Shown: positions 52,132 to 60,735 of the stretch, piece after piece
Layout: the number at the start of each line of letters is the position of its first letter
Position numbering within the stretch: the stretch's first letter is position 1
Source of the DNA: Candidatus Paenalcaligenes intestinipullorum
GTDB taxonomy: Bacteria > Pseudomonadota > Gammaproteobacteria > Burkholderiales > Burkholderiaceae_B
Assembly: GCA_019120675.1 (NCBI GenBank)
Contig: DWUQ01000152.1
Location: 1-62,692 of the forward strand
Reading direction: 5' to 3'
Length of the DNA stretch: 62,692 nucleotides
Program-made: the position numbers and the translations under genes
The notes under the pieces: generated by a model
Databases searched by the model: none
The model's input: the letters and a program-made list of their open reading frames with translations, nothing else
Told to the model about the DNA's origin: nothing

Positions 52132-53094
52132 ATGCTTGACACAAATACCGAAAAAAATACTGAGTTTACCTTACCCATCACGCTACAACCTGAACGGTTG
52201 GATAAAGTGTTGGCGAAATTGTTACCCGAGCACTCACGCAGTCGCTTACAAGGTTGGATTGAGGCCGGGCACGTATACGTTAATGCGGTGGCGGTGACTC
52301 GTCAACGCCATGTCGTATTGCCTGGCGATAATATCACTGTCTATGAGCAGGCGTCACCCGAAGAGTTGGCGTTTGAACCCGAAGCGATCGACTTTCCTGT
52401 GGTCGCAGACACGCCGCAGTGGATTGTAGTCGATAAGCCGGCCGGCTTGGTGACCCATCCCGGAGCTGGAAACTGGTCGGGCACCTTATTAAATGGATTA
52501 TTACATCGCTACCCCGAGCTTAAAAACGTCGCCCGTGCGGGCATCGTGCATCGTTTGGATAAGCTCACCTCAGGCCTGATGGTGGTGGCACGCACCCCCG
52601 AAGCACAAACTCACTTGGTTCGTCAGCTCCAAGAGCGGAGCGTCAAACGCCATTATGCCGCACTGGTGCATGGCTTTACGCCATCCCAAGCGTCCATTGA
52701 GCTGCCTATTGGGCGCGACCCTCATGTACCCGTACGCATGGCCACCAACGGCTCGGCGGCACGCGCTGCGTTGACCCATTACCAAACACTGCGTCATGGC
52801 TTAGACCGCGAAGGGCGCGCTTACAGCGAGCTAGCTTGCCAACTGCATACGGGACGTACCCATCAAATTCGTGTGCACTTAGCCAGCCAGCAGCATCCCC
52901 TAGTTGGGGATGAGCTGTATGGCGGAAAATTAGTGCTGGGTGCGGAGCGGCAAATGCTTCATGCTCGGGCCTTGGCCTTCATCGATCCCGCCACCAATGA
53001 GTGGGTGGAGTTCGAGTCCCCCTTGCCAGCCGATATCACAGCGGTACAGGAAAGCATTGAATGGAAAACACAATTACTCCCCTCAGCGGGCTAA
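52132..53094 (+). CDS. rluD: 23S rRNA pseudouridine(1911/1915/1917) synthase
   Basis: A 320-residue enzyme. The S4 domain is at about 20-80 (ERLDKVLAKLLPEHSRSRLQGWIEAGHVYVNA). The catalytic Asp143 lies in HRLDKLTSGLMVVA. The end (GRTHQIRVHLASQQHPLVGDELYGG) holds the conserved RTHQIRVH. It modifies helix 69 of 23S rRNA. The gene is divergent from bamD, as is usual in proteobacteria. The end overlaps pgeF. Confidence 0.95.
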   Translation: MLDTNTEKNTEFTLPITLQPERLDKVLAKLLPEHSRSRLQGWIEAGHVYVNAVAVTRQRHVVLPGDNITVYEQASPEELAFEPEAIDFPVVADTPQWIVVDKPAGLVTHPGAGNWSGTLLNGLLHRYPELKNVARAGIVHRLDKLTSGLMVVARTPEAQTHLVRQLQERSVKRHYAALVHGFTPSQASIELPIGRDPHVPVRMATNGSAARAALTHYQTLRHGLDREGRAYSELACQLHTGRTHQIRVHLASQQHPLVGDELYGGKLVLGAERQMLHARALAFIDPATNEWVEFESPLPADITAVQESIEWKTQLLPSAG

Positions 53095-53843
53095 GCTGGC
53101 CTAACGTACAGTATTTCAGTACCACGCGTGCGGGAGGCGTCAGTCAAGGTCCTTATCACAGCTTGAACCTAGGCAGTCACGTTGGCGATGATCCGGAAAG
53201 CGTCCAACAAAACCGTCAGCGGCTGACTCAGTTGTGTCCAGCCGAGCCCTTATGGTTAGAGCAAGTACACGGTATCGTAGCGGTAGACGCTGATCAAACA
53301 GAGGAATCGACACCCATTGCGGATGCAGCCGTCACCACACAACGCAATCGTCCACTGGTCGTTTTAACGGCCGACTGTCTGCCTGTGGTGTTGAGTGATG
53401 AGGCGGGTTCGGTGCTGGGTGTGGCCCACGCGGGATGGCGTGGGCTTGCACAAGGGGTTTTACAGTCGACGATTACCCTCATGCGTCAAAAACAGCCTCA
53501 GCTGCAACGCTTGCGGGCGTGGATCGGCCCCGCGATCAGTCAAAAGAATTTTGAAGTCGGGGCTGAGGTGCGCCATACCTTTTTGCAAGTGGACCCAAGT
53601 TTAGCTATGTATTTTGTGGCCACCGGCCACAATGACAAACATCTAGCAGACCTACCCAGTATTGCCCGTCATCTTTTAATAAACACCTATGGTGAAAAGA
53701 TCGAGGTGGCATTAAGTGGTGAATGCACCTTCGAGCAAAACGAACGCTATTATTCCTATCGGCACAGCCCTGTTACGGGGCGCTTGGCGACGGTGGCGTG
53801 GTTAACTTACTGTCCTAGTGATAAAGGATCAAGAGGTGAATAG
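53061..53843 (+). CDS. pgeF: Peptidoglycan editing factor PgeF (YfiH, laccase domain)
   Basis: A 260-residue protein that begins inside rluD (34-base overlap). TTRAGGVSQGPYHSLNLGSHVGDD, LTADCLPVVL and AHAGWRGL carry the conserved Cys and His residues that bind zinc. It was named a polyphenol oxidase from the laccase domain; later work on the family points to purine nucleoside phosphorylase activity and removal of wrong amino acids from peptidoglycan precursors. rluD-pgeF is a common pair. Confidence 0.93.
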   Translation: MENTITPLSGLSWPNVQYFSTTRAGGVSQGPYHSLNLGSHVGDDPESVQQNRQRLTQLCPAEPLWLEQVHGIVAVDADQTEESTPIADAAVTTQRNRPLVVLTADCLPVVLSDEAGSVLGVAHAGWRGLAQGVLQSTITLMRQKQPQLQRLRAWIGPAISQKNFEVGAEVRHTFLQVDPSLAMYFVATGHNDKHLADLPSIARHLLINTYGEKIEVALSGECTFEQNERYYSYRHSPVTGRLATVAWLTYCPSDKGSRGE

Positions 53844-53883
53844 CGTTACGATGGTAATCGGGTTAAATGCCCGTATGTACGTA

Positions 53884-53919
53884 AAAAAGCCCCGAATGTG
53901 CATACATTCAGGGCTTTTT
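53884..53919. terminator. Bidirectional intrinsic terminator between pgeF and tRNA-fMet
   Basis: AAAAAAGCCC(C)GAATGT pairs with ACATTC(A)GGGCTTTTT. It sits downstream of pgeF on the plus strand and downstream of tRNA-fMet on the minus strand. A near-identical terminator stands beside the second tRNA-fMet. Confidence 0.9.
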
Positions 53920-53924
53920 AAATA

Positions 53925-54001
<77 letters not shown>

Positions 54002-54139
54002 TCAGATCTATAATTAAACACCATTTCCGCTAGCGTGTCAAGCTTTGTCGGAAATGGTGTCGAAGGGCTGAGTGTTTGTACCGTATGCCTCTTGCAACCT
54101 CAGTAGGCAGTTAGACCTCTTGCTGAGGTCGACTAATGC

Positions 54140-55420
54140 TTACATTCCCAATAAATTGGGTAACCCGAGGGACACAATCGGCACATAAGTGATCACCACC
54201 AAGAAGGTCAACAAGATCATCAACCAAGGTAGCGCAGCACGAATGACCCGATCAATCGGCATGCCGGTGACGGCAGACGTCACAAACAAGTTCAAGCCCA
54301 CAGGCGGAGTGATCAAGCCAATTTCCATGTTCACCACCATAATCACGCCTAAGTGAACGGGGTCGATACCGAGCTCCAGACCGATGGGGAAGAGAATCGG
54401 TGCCAAGATCAGGATAATGGCCGAGGGCTCCATAAAGGCCCCAGCAATCAGCAGTACGATGTTGACCACTAACAAGAACATCCAAGGCTCTAAACCGGCC
54501 TCAATCACCCATTGGGTAATTTGCTGGGGGATTTGTTCGGTAGTCAGTACGTGTGCAAACAGCATGGCGTTGGCGATGATAAACATCAACATGATGCTGA
54601 TCTTGGCGGAGTCGAGAATGACCTTGGGCACTTCCGCAAGGGTCATGTCTTTATAAATAAAGATCGCCACGAACGCCGAATACACTGCTGCTACGGCTGC
54701 GGCCTCGGTGGGGGTAAACATACCGGAGTAAATCCCCCCCAAGATAATAAAGATCAGCAACAAACCCCAAATGGCTCGACGTGCTGTGGCGAGCCATTCG
54801 CGTACGGTCACCCGGGGTAGGGCAGGGAGGTTTTTCTTGACGGCAATGATGTAGATCACCACCATCAAGCTGACCCCAAGCAAAATACCCGGCATCACAC
54901 CCGCCATGAACAGCTTGCCTAGCGAGGTCTCGGTCGCGGCGGCAAACACCACCATCACAACCGAAGGCGGAATCAGAATCCCTAACGTACCGGCGTTGGT
55001 CACAATCCCAGCGGCAAATTCTTTGGGGTAGCCTGAGCGCACCATGCCGGCAATCGCAATCGAACCCACAGCCGCAACCGTGGCGGGGCTGGAGCCGGAT
55101 AGGGCGGCAAACAACATACACGCGAGCACCGAACCAATCGCTAAGCCACCGCGAATATGACCCACACATGCGTTGGCAAAGTCAATTAAGCGCCGTGCCA
55201 CACCGCCAGTGGTCATGAACGAACCAGCCAGCAAGAAAAATGGAATGGCAAGCAAGGTATAGTGCTCGCTGGTTTCAAACAGCTTGATGGCCAAGGAGCG
55301 AACGGAGTCTTGGCTAAACAGCATAATGGTTGTTGAGCCAGCTAGGCCGAGCGAAATTGCAACCGGTACGCCAATAAACATCAGCCCAAAAAGCGATGCG
55401 AATAAAAACAATATGGTCAT
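54140..55420 (-). CDS. dctM: TRAP transporter large permease (DctM type)
   Basis: A 426-residue protein with about twelve membrane segments. FASLFGLMFIGVPVAISLGLAG, AIPFFLLAGSFMTTGG and GLITPPVGLNLFVTSAVTGMP are standard DctM motifs. It moves C4-dicarboxylates or other organic acids, driven by the ion gradient. Its start overlaps the dctQ stop (ATGA). It is the last gene of dctPQM. Confidence 0.93.
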   Translation of the reverse strand: MTILFLFASLFGLMFIGVPVAISLGLAGSTTIMLFSQDSVRSLAIKLFETSEHYTLLAIPFFLLAGSFMTTGGVARRLIDFANACVGHIRGGLAIGSVLACMLFAALSGSSPATVAAVGSIAIAGMVRSGYPKEFAAGIVTNAGTLGILIPPSVVMVVFAAATETSLGKLFMAGVMPGILLGVSLMVVIYIIAVKKNLPALPRVTVREWLATARRAIWGLLLIFIILGGIYSGMFTPTEAAAVAAVYSAFVAIFIYKDMTLAEVPKVILDSAKISIMLMFIIANAMLFAHVLTTEQIPQQITQWVIEAGLEPWMFLLVVNIVLLIAGAFMEPSAIILILAPILFPIGLELGIDPVHLGVIMVVNMEIGLITPPVGLNLFVTSAVTGMPIDRVIRAALPWLMILLTFLVVITYVPIVSLGLPNLLGM

Positions 55421-56103
55421 GGCTGTTGCTCCGTCTCTGCAACGCTGAGTTTGGCAGCATCAGCGGCTTCGTCAATAAGGCCTAGGCCAATTTGACCTTG
55501 TGCCACAATCGCATACAGTATTTGCAAATAACGAATAAAGGTCATCAAGAAACCAAAGGGTACAATTAGGCCGATGTACCATTGCTTAATGCCATATTGG
55601 CCCAAGTCGTCAGCACCAATGTTGGCGTGAGCCAAGGTGGTAATCCACTCAATGCTGGCGATGGACAAAAAGCCCGCGTAGCCCAAACACGCCAAGCAGG
55701 CGATCAGGCCGATCCAGCGTTGTCGTGTGGGGGAAGCCAGTTTGACTAAAGCATCGACCCCAATATGACCCCCAATGCGTACGCCATAGGCGATACCAAA
55801 AAAGATCAACCAAGCAAAGAGGGCTTTGGTCAGGGCATTGCTCCAAGTCATGGCTTGAGCCATGTCTAAAATAAAGTCACCCATATCAAAAGACAGCTCA
55901 GATAGGGTTTCACTGAGATTCGCCAGCAGATCGCCAAAATAGTAAAACACACTATAAAGGTTGTTGAGCATGACGTAGATGAAGGTGATCAAGGTCATGG
56001 CCGCAAGCAGCACGACGATGAAGGTTTCTTCGAGACGATTCCACAGATGGGCTAAGGCTTGCATCAGCAAACTCCTTGAGCCGGTGGGCAAGAGAGTGCG
56101 CAC
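55417..56103 (-). CDS. dctQ: TRAP transporter small permease (DctQ type)
   Basis: A 228-residue protein with four membrane segments. The N-terminal core LEETFIVVLLAAMTLITFIYVMLNN and WLIFFGIAYGVRIGGHIGVDALVKLAS fit the DctQ family. It is longer than some DctQ by an insert around 50-85. It pairs with DctM. It is followed by dctM with a 4-base overlap. Confidence 0.9.
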   Translation of the reverse strand: MRTLLPTGSRSLLMQALAHLWNRLEETFIVVLLAAMTLITFIYVMLNNLYSVFYYFGDLLANLSETLSELSFDMGDFILDMAQAMTWSNALTKALFAWLIFFGIAYGVRIGGHIGVDALVKLASPTRQRWIGLIACLACLGYAGFLSIASIEWITTLAHANIGADDLGQYGIKQWYIGLIVPFGFLMTFIRYLQILYAIVAQGQIGLGLIDEAADAAKLSVAETEQQP

Positions 56104-56144
56104 ATAGGTCTAGCTTCGATAAAGCAAAGAGAAAACAACGTCCT

Positions 56145-56167
56145 CATGCCACCGGGTAGGCGGCATG
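56145..56167 (-). other. Short hairpin between dctP and dctQ
   Basis: CATGCC (56145-56150) pairs with GGCATG (56162-56167) in the 83-base gap after dctP. It could lower read-through into dctQM so that the binding protein is made in excess, as in many TRAP operons. Confidence 0.35.
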
Positions 56168-56186
56168 GGGGCAAGGAATGGAGAGC

Positions 56187-57179
56187 TTAGTTTTGGTTGG
56201 CTTGCTCAGCAGCTTTGATGCGCTCAGCACCAATTTCGTCTTCAAACTTTTTCCAGACTGGACGCATGGCCTCGCGCCATTTTTCGCGCTGCTCGGGGGT
56301 GAGGTAGAGCACTTCGGTGGTGCCGCTATCAATAATGGCTTGTTTATCACGCTCGTTGAGCTCGGCCGCGTGTTTGTTGACTTCGACTGTGACCTCTTCC
56401 ATGACTTCAGCTAATGTGTCGCGTACGTCGTCCGGCAAGCCATTCCAGAACTTGGTGTTGGTGATCACCATATAGTCCAACACACCGTGGTTGGATTCGG
56501 TGATGTACTCTTGTACCTCATTCATTTTTTGTGAGTAAATATTGGAGTAGGGGTTTTCTGCACCATTTACTACACCAGTTTGTAAGCCCTGATAGACCTC
56601 AGAGAAGCTCATCTTGCGGGGAACTGCGCGCACGGCTTTAAATTGCTCGTCCAGAACGGCAGAGGCTTGCACACGGAATTTCAAGCCGCGAGCATCCTTA
56701 GGCTCAATTAGTTTTTTGTTGGCGGACAGTTGTTTTAAACCATTGTGCCAATAGCCTAGCCCTGTAATGCCTTTATCTTCCATCGACGTCAGTAGCTCTT
56801 GGCCGACCTCACCTTTCTGGAAACGGTCTACCGCATCCATGTCGTCGAATAAGAAGGGTAAGTCAAAGATTTGAATCGGTTTGGAGTAGTGCTCAAACTT
56901 AGCCAAGGAAGGCGCAATAAACTGCACATCACCGAGTAGCAAGGCTTCCATTTCTTTGCCGTCACCAAACAAGGACGAGTTGGGGTACACCTCGACGGTG
57001 ACCTTGCCGGGCAGACGCTCCTCAGCGAGTTTCTTAAAGAGTAAGGCGCCTTGACCTTTGGGCGTGTGCTCAGCCACGACGTGTGAGAATTTAATTTTGA
57101 TGGGATCATCAGCATAAGCCAATCCAGTCAGGCCAAAGCTGGCCGCAACAATTAAGGCCTTTGCGCTAAATTTAAACAT
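56187..57179 (-). CDS. dctP: TRAP transporter solute-binding protein (DctP type)
   Basis: A 330-residue periplasmic protein. The signal peptide is MFKFSAKALIVAASFGLTGLAYA. The mature part starts DDPIKIKFSHVVAEHTPKGQGALLFKKLAEERLPGKVTVEVYPNSSLF, typical of C4-dicarboxylate DctP. The signature Arg is in DARGLKFRVQAS. The Asn in VVNGAENPYSNIYSQK is also conserved. Substrate is likely succinate, fumarate or malate; the sequence alone does not decide. Confidence 0.93.
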   Translation of the reverse strand: MFKFSAKALIVAASFGLTGLAYADDPIKIKFSHVVAEHTPKGQGALLFKKLAEERLPGKVTVEVYPNSSLFGDGKEMEALLLGDVQFIAPSLAKFEHYSKPIQIFDLPFLFDDMDAVDRFQKGEVGQELLTSMEDKGITGLGYWHNGLKQLSANKKLIEPKDARGLKFRVQASAVLDEQFKAVRAVPRKMSFSEVYQGLQTGVVNGAENPYSNIYSQKMNEVQEYITESNHGVLDYMVITNTKFWNGLPDDVRDTLAEVMEEVTVEVNKHAAELNERDKQAIIDSGTTEVLYLTPEQREKWREAMRPVWKKFEDEIGAERIKAAEQANQN

Positions 57180-57451
57180 GTGAAGTCTCCGATAGGTATT
57201 GAAACTGTTTCAAAAAAACAGCAACGCAGTATAAAAAAATTGTGATAGCTATTGTAAGGATTTTTATACATTACCCACTGATAAATGTCAGTAAGGCTTT
57301 ACCTGCATTTTTGGAAAGTGGGCGGAGCGTTGCTAAGTCAGTTTTTTATTATTGGTAGTTAGTGCCCGAGCGCGCGCTGTGGTTAGTGGGAGTAATGACC
57401 AACTTATGGAGTGCAGCCCATCAATGACGTTGAGCCTGATCAACCGCGCAT
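57180..57451. promoter_or_regulatory. Regulatory region upstream of dctP
   Basis: These bases hold no gene and are AT-rich near the dctP start. They must contain the dctPQM promoter. I see no clear operator. No two-component dctBD pair is in the window. Confidence 0.4.
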
Positions 57452-57481
57452 AAAAAAAGCCCCGCAGATGCGAGGCTTTTT
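57452..57481. terminator. Terminator beside tRNA-fMet copy 2
   Basis: AAAGCCCCGC pairs with GCGAGGCTTT (one mismatch), with an A-run before and T-run after. It ends the minus-strand tRNA gene. It is similar to the terminator beside copy 1. Confidence 0.85.
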
Positions 57482-57486
57482 GAATT

Positions 57487-57563
<77 letters not shown>

Positions 57564-57626
57564 TCAGAAAAAATATAGTAACCTTATGAGCATCATAATG
57601 CAAGCCTTTCTGGTAAACTACAACAA

Positions 57627-58241
57627 ATGACTGAAAATGAGGCTTTAAAAATACTCGAAGCCGCTTTATTATGTAGCCAGCAGCCACTTAGTCTGGCTCA
57701 CATGCGACAATTATTTCTAACATCAGAGCTTTCCACCGAGGATCTACGGCGTTATTTAGCCCTGCTACAACTCGACTGGAAGGATCGCGGTCTGGCGTTA
57801 GTGTCGTCAGCCTCGGGCTGGCGTTTTCAAAGTCGTCCTTCCATGCAGCCTTATTTGGCGCGCCTGAATCTCGAACGGCCCCCTCGTTACTCACGAGCGG
57901 TGATGGAAACTTTAGCCATTATTGCGTGGCGCCAACCGGTTACTCGCGGTGATATCGAAGAAATTCGCGGGGTTGGTGTTTCCACGCAAATTATTCGCAC
58001 TCTCGAAGACCGCCAATGGATTGAAGTCTTTGGCTATCGCGATGCACCTGGACGGCCCGCTTTATTTCGTACTACCAAACGGTTTTTAGACGACTTAGGA
58101 CTACGCTCTTTGCAAGATTTGCCAGCACTAGAAGACGCTGAGGTGGCCGTGCATGCCTTGGCTGCTCATGTATCTGAGCCTGAGTCCAACAAACAGGAAG
58201 GCGCCATTCAGCCGCCTTCCTTACAACAAAAAGATTCTTAG
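57627..58241 (+). CDS. scpB: Segregation and condensation protein B
   Basis: A 204-residue protein with two winged helices. ALKILEAALLCSQQPLSLAHMRQLF and PRYSRAVMETLAIIAWRQPVTRGDIEEIRGVGVSTQIIRTLEDRQWIEVFGYRDAPGRPALF fit ScpB over nearly the full length. It binds ScpA and Smc to form the chromosome condensin. scpA is not next to it here. It is followed after 21 bases by rluB, a common order. Confidence 0.94.
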   Translation: MTENEALKILEAALLCSQQPLSLAHMRQLFLTSELSTEDLRRYLALLQLDWKDRGLALVSSASGWRFQSRPSMQPYLARLNLERPPRYSRAVMETLAIIAWRQPVTRGDIEEIRGVGVSTQIIRTLEDRQWIEVFGYRDAPGRPALFRTTKRFLDDLGLRSLQDLPALEDAEVAVHALAAHVSEPESNKQEGAIQPPSLQQKDS

Positions 58242-58262
58242 TAATTAAGGAGTAGTTTTTCC

Positions 58263-59879
58263 ATGACGGATACCCAAGATCCAGGCGCTGCCCACACAGC
58301 GGATGCGGAGGGCAGTCCTTCCGCACCGCGTGGGCGTGGACGTAAGTTGCGCACCCCTTTTCGTCGGCGCCGCGGAGACGAGTCTCATACTCGGTCGACT
58401 CGTGCCGCTAAGCCTGCTGCAGAAAGTGTGGTGGCCGCTACCGAAGCCACTGAGGTGCGCGCTGGACACAAAAAGTCAGAACGTCGTCGCAAAAGCCCTC
58501 ACAAATCTACAGCCCCCCAAGAGCGCACCTCTGCGCAATCTCGTGGTCGTAAATCCGCTTCTAAGGCACCGGCTTATGACGAGCAAGATACTGATTTGGC
58601 CTTAGCCCACTTAGAGCGTAGCGCCAAAACTAGTCAGCGTTTGGGGAAGTTTCTAAGTAGCGATTTAGTGCAGCCCAAGTTGCATAAGGTATTGGCCGAC
58701 GCGGGTATTGGCTCGCGTCGTGAGATGGAGGAGCTCATTGTGGCGGGGCGTGTTTCCGTCAATGGCGAACCGGCTCATATTGGGCAGCGCGTCGGTCAAG
58801 ATGATCAAGTGCGCGTTAATGGTCGTTTAATAAACCGCCCTAATATCAACCGTATGCCGCGTGTGGTGCTCTACCATAAGCCAGCTGGTGAAATCGTTAG
58901 CCACGATGATCCCGAGGGGCGCGATACGGTGTTTGCACGTTTGCCGCGTATTCGAGCAGGCAAATGGATTTCGATCGGCCGTTTAGATTTAAACACCGAA
59001 GGTCTGCTTATCTTCACCAACTCCGGTGACTTAGCCAATCGTTTGATGCATCCTCGATATGGTGCAGAGCGAGAGTACGCGGTTCGTGTGTTGGGCGAAC
59101 TGGGCGACGAGCAAATCAAGCAGCTGCGCGAGGGTATCCAGCTTGAAGACGGTCCGGCCAAATTTGGTGAGTTTGAATTTTTAGGTGGCGAAGGCAGCAA
59201 TCGTTGGTATCGAGTCACCATACACGAGGGACGCAACCGCGAGGTGCGGCGTATGTTCGACGCAGCAGGCGTGGTGGTCAGTCGTTTAATTCGTACACGC
59301 TTTGGCGAAGTGGTGTTGCCGCGTAATTTACGGCGTGGTCGTTGGGAGGAGCTCGACAACGACACCGTTGCTGCGCTGATGATGCGTATCGGTTTGCTGC
59401 GCGACCAAGACAGCACAGCCAAAGGCCAAGCCAAACGAGGTCGTCGTGGTCAGCCCCTTAGCCATGACAGTGCGTTGCCTCCTGGTTTTAGTGATCCGAG
59501 CCAACACCCACGTCGTTGTGGTGGCCGAGCAGGTGGGGCGGCTATTAATCCTTTAGCAACTACAGGCTTATTAATTAGTGGTGGCTTAGCGAATGGGCAT
59601 CCTGACGCGGGGCGCAAAGACACCCGCAAGCCTGCTCCCAAGCGAGGTGGGCGAGCGGGGGCGGCTGTAGAGCGCACCAAAGACGGGCATGCTACGCGTA
59701 GTGGCCGATTTGCTGAGGGTGGTGGCGCCGGGCGTGGGAATGCCGAACGTCGTGGCGTACCTGGAAAGCGTAGTGAGGGGCCACGTCGAGAGCGTGCCCG
59801 CGCCCGTGATGACTGGCAGCCTCGTGATTCGAATGCGCATGAGTCTAAGTTGGCACGAGTAGGGCCTGGTCGTCGCTAA
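58263..59879 (+). CDS. rluB: 23S rRNA pseudouridine(2605) synthase with basic tails
   Basis: A 538-residue enzyme; E. coli RluB is 291. The S4 domain is near residues 139-185 (LHKVLADAGIGSRREMEELIVAGRVSVNG). The catalytic Asp242 lies in GRLDLNTEGLLIFTN. The N-terminal 135 residues are rich in Arg, Lys, Ala and Ser. The C-terminal 150 are Arg/Gly-rich low-complexity sequence and probably disordered, and might bind RNA. The core is complete. Confidence 0.93.
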   Translation: MTDTQDPGAAHTADAEGSPSAPRGRGRKLRTPFRRRRGDESHTRSTRAAKPAAESVVAATEATEVRAGHKKSERRRKSPHKSTAPQERTSAQSRGRKSASKAPAYDEQDTDLALAHLERSAKTSQRLGKFLSSDLVQPKLHKVLADAGIGSRREMEELIVAGRVSVNGEPAHIGQRVGQDDQVRVNGRLINRPNINRMPRVVLYHKPAGEIVSHDDPEGRDTVFARLPRIRAGKWISIGRLDLNTEGLLIFTNSGDLANRLMHPRYGAEREYAVRVLGELGDEQIKQLREGIQLEDGPAKFGEFEFLGGEGSNRWYRVTIHEGRNREVRRMFDAAGVVVSRLIRTRFGEVVLPRNLRRGRWEELDNDTVAALMMRIGLLRDQDSTAKGQAKRGRRGQPLSHDSALPPGFSDPSQHPRRCGGRAGGAAINPLATTGLLISGGLANGHPDAGRKDTRKPAPKRGGRAGAAVERTKDGHATRSGRFAEGGGAGRGNAERRGVPGKRSEGPRRERARARDDWQPRDSNAHESKLARVGPGRR

Positions 59880-60149
59880 GGCGACCGGTTTTTAAACGAG
59901 AGTAGTCAGCATTAAGCCAAGGGTTTTATCGTCTTTGTGCTGATTGCTCAGATTTACACTACGGTAAATTATAAATCTCTGTTAGAATATGGGGCTTAGC
60001 ACGGTAACAACGTTATTTCTGTCTAGTCAGATACTTACCGAGTCCTAGTACGCTAACTGAGGTTTTGATGTGAACATCCACTAACCCGTACGGAAGTTTT
60101 TAGTACCTTCGCAGTTGCTTTGCAGCTGGGCGGTAGCTAGGAGTTGATA
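59880..60149 (+). promoter_or_regulatory. Leader and promoter region of rimP-nusA-infB
   Basis: No gene is seen until the leader peptide at 60150. A TAGAAT at 59983-59988 may be the -10 element; no clear -35 fits. The leader would be about 250 bases before the rimP ATG. CAGTTGC and GCAGCTG near 60111-60127 can form a small hairpin. There is no tRNA gene here, unlike the metY leader of E. coli. Confidence 0.5.
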
Positions 60150-60206
60150 ATGGTTTTGTGCCATTGGGCAAAGTCTGACTACAGTAGGCTTTGGTTGGCA
60201 CAATAA
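60150..60206 (+). CDS. Candidate leader peptide of the rimP operon
   Basis: An 18-residue ORF, MVLCHWAKSDYSRLWLAQ, with AGGAG (60139-60143) six bases before its ATG, a better ribosome binding site than rimP itself has. The TAA at 60204-60206 lies 3 bases before the terminator stem at 60210. A ribosome near the stop would cover the left arm of the hairpin. It contains two Trp codons. No homology is recognised. It may be a genuine attenuation leader. Confidence 0.5.
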   Translation: MVLCHWAKSDYSRLWLAQ

Positions 60207-60209
60207 CAG

Positions 60210-60236
60210 TGGGCTGGCTAACAGCCCATTTTTTTT
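60210..60236 (+). terminator. Intrinsic terminator (attenuator) just before rimP
   Basis: TGGGCTG (60210-60216) pairs with CAGCCCA (60222-60228), followed by eight T. It ends 8 bases before the rimP ATG, so it must be read through for the operon to be expressed. GTTGGC (60194-60199) could pair instead with GCTAAC (60217-60222), a possible antiterminator. Confidence 0.82.
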
Positions 60237-60243
60237 GGATTTT

Positions 60244-60735
60244 ATGGCTGATATATTCGCTTTGACACAACAGGCCTTGGCTGGCACTGATATCGAACTC
60301 GTCGAGGTTGAGTGGGCACCGCGTGGTGTACTGCGAGTGGTAATTGATCATCCTCAAGGGGTATCTATTGATCACTGTGAAAATGTTTCCAAGCAGCTTT
60401 CACGCGTGTTCGAGGTCGAGAACATCGACTACGCCCGTCTCGAGGTCTCCTCTCCCGGAGTGGACCGACCCTTGCGACGTATTGGTGATTTTGTTCGATT
60501 TTCTGGCCATCGGGTTGAGCTACGTTTTCACGAGGCGGTGGAAAACCAAAAAGTATTTGTGGGTGTGCTAATTGCTCCCGACGAGGCGTCGGTCGAAGCT
60601 GTTGATCCCGATACACAGTTTGTGCTCGAGCTTGAGCAAACCTCTGGTGGTGTCAAAGATCTCAGCTTTACTTTCGACGAAGTAGACCGTGCCAAATTAG
60701 ATCCTGTACTTGATTTCAAGGGTAGAAAGCGATGA
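60244..60735 (+). CDS. rimP: Ribosome maturation factor RimP
   Basis: I chose the ATG at 60244 (MADIFALTQQALAGTDIELVEVEW); a TTG at 60235 is also in frame. The product is 163 residues. It helps mature the 30S subunit. SSPGVDRPLRRIGDFVRFSGHRVEL is the family signature between the two domains. Only GGAT serves as a weak ribosome binding site. The stop overlaps the nusA ATG (ATGA). Confidence 0.95.
   Translation: MADIFALTQQALAGTDIELVEVEWAPRGVLRVVIDHPQGVSIDHCENVSKQLSRVFEVENIDYARLEVSSPGVDRPLRRIGDFVRFSGHRVELRFHEAVENQKVFVGVLIAPDEASVEAVDPDTQFVLELEQTSGGVKDLSFTFDEVDRAKLDPVLDFKGRKR

Noticed and set aside
58871..59840. Long minus-strand frames opposite rluB
   Set aside because: Caused by the GC-rich, Arg-rich composition of rluB. 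No family match or start signals.
59880..60149. tRNA (metY-like) upstream of rimP, as in E. coli
   Set aside because: No cloverleaf or CCA end is present. The initiator tRNA genes lie at 53925 and 57487 instead.
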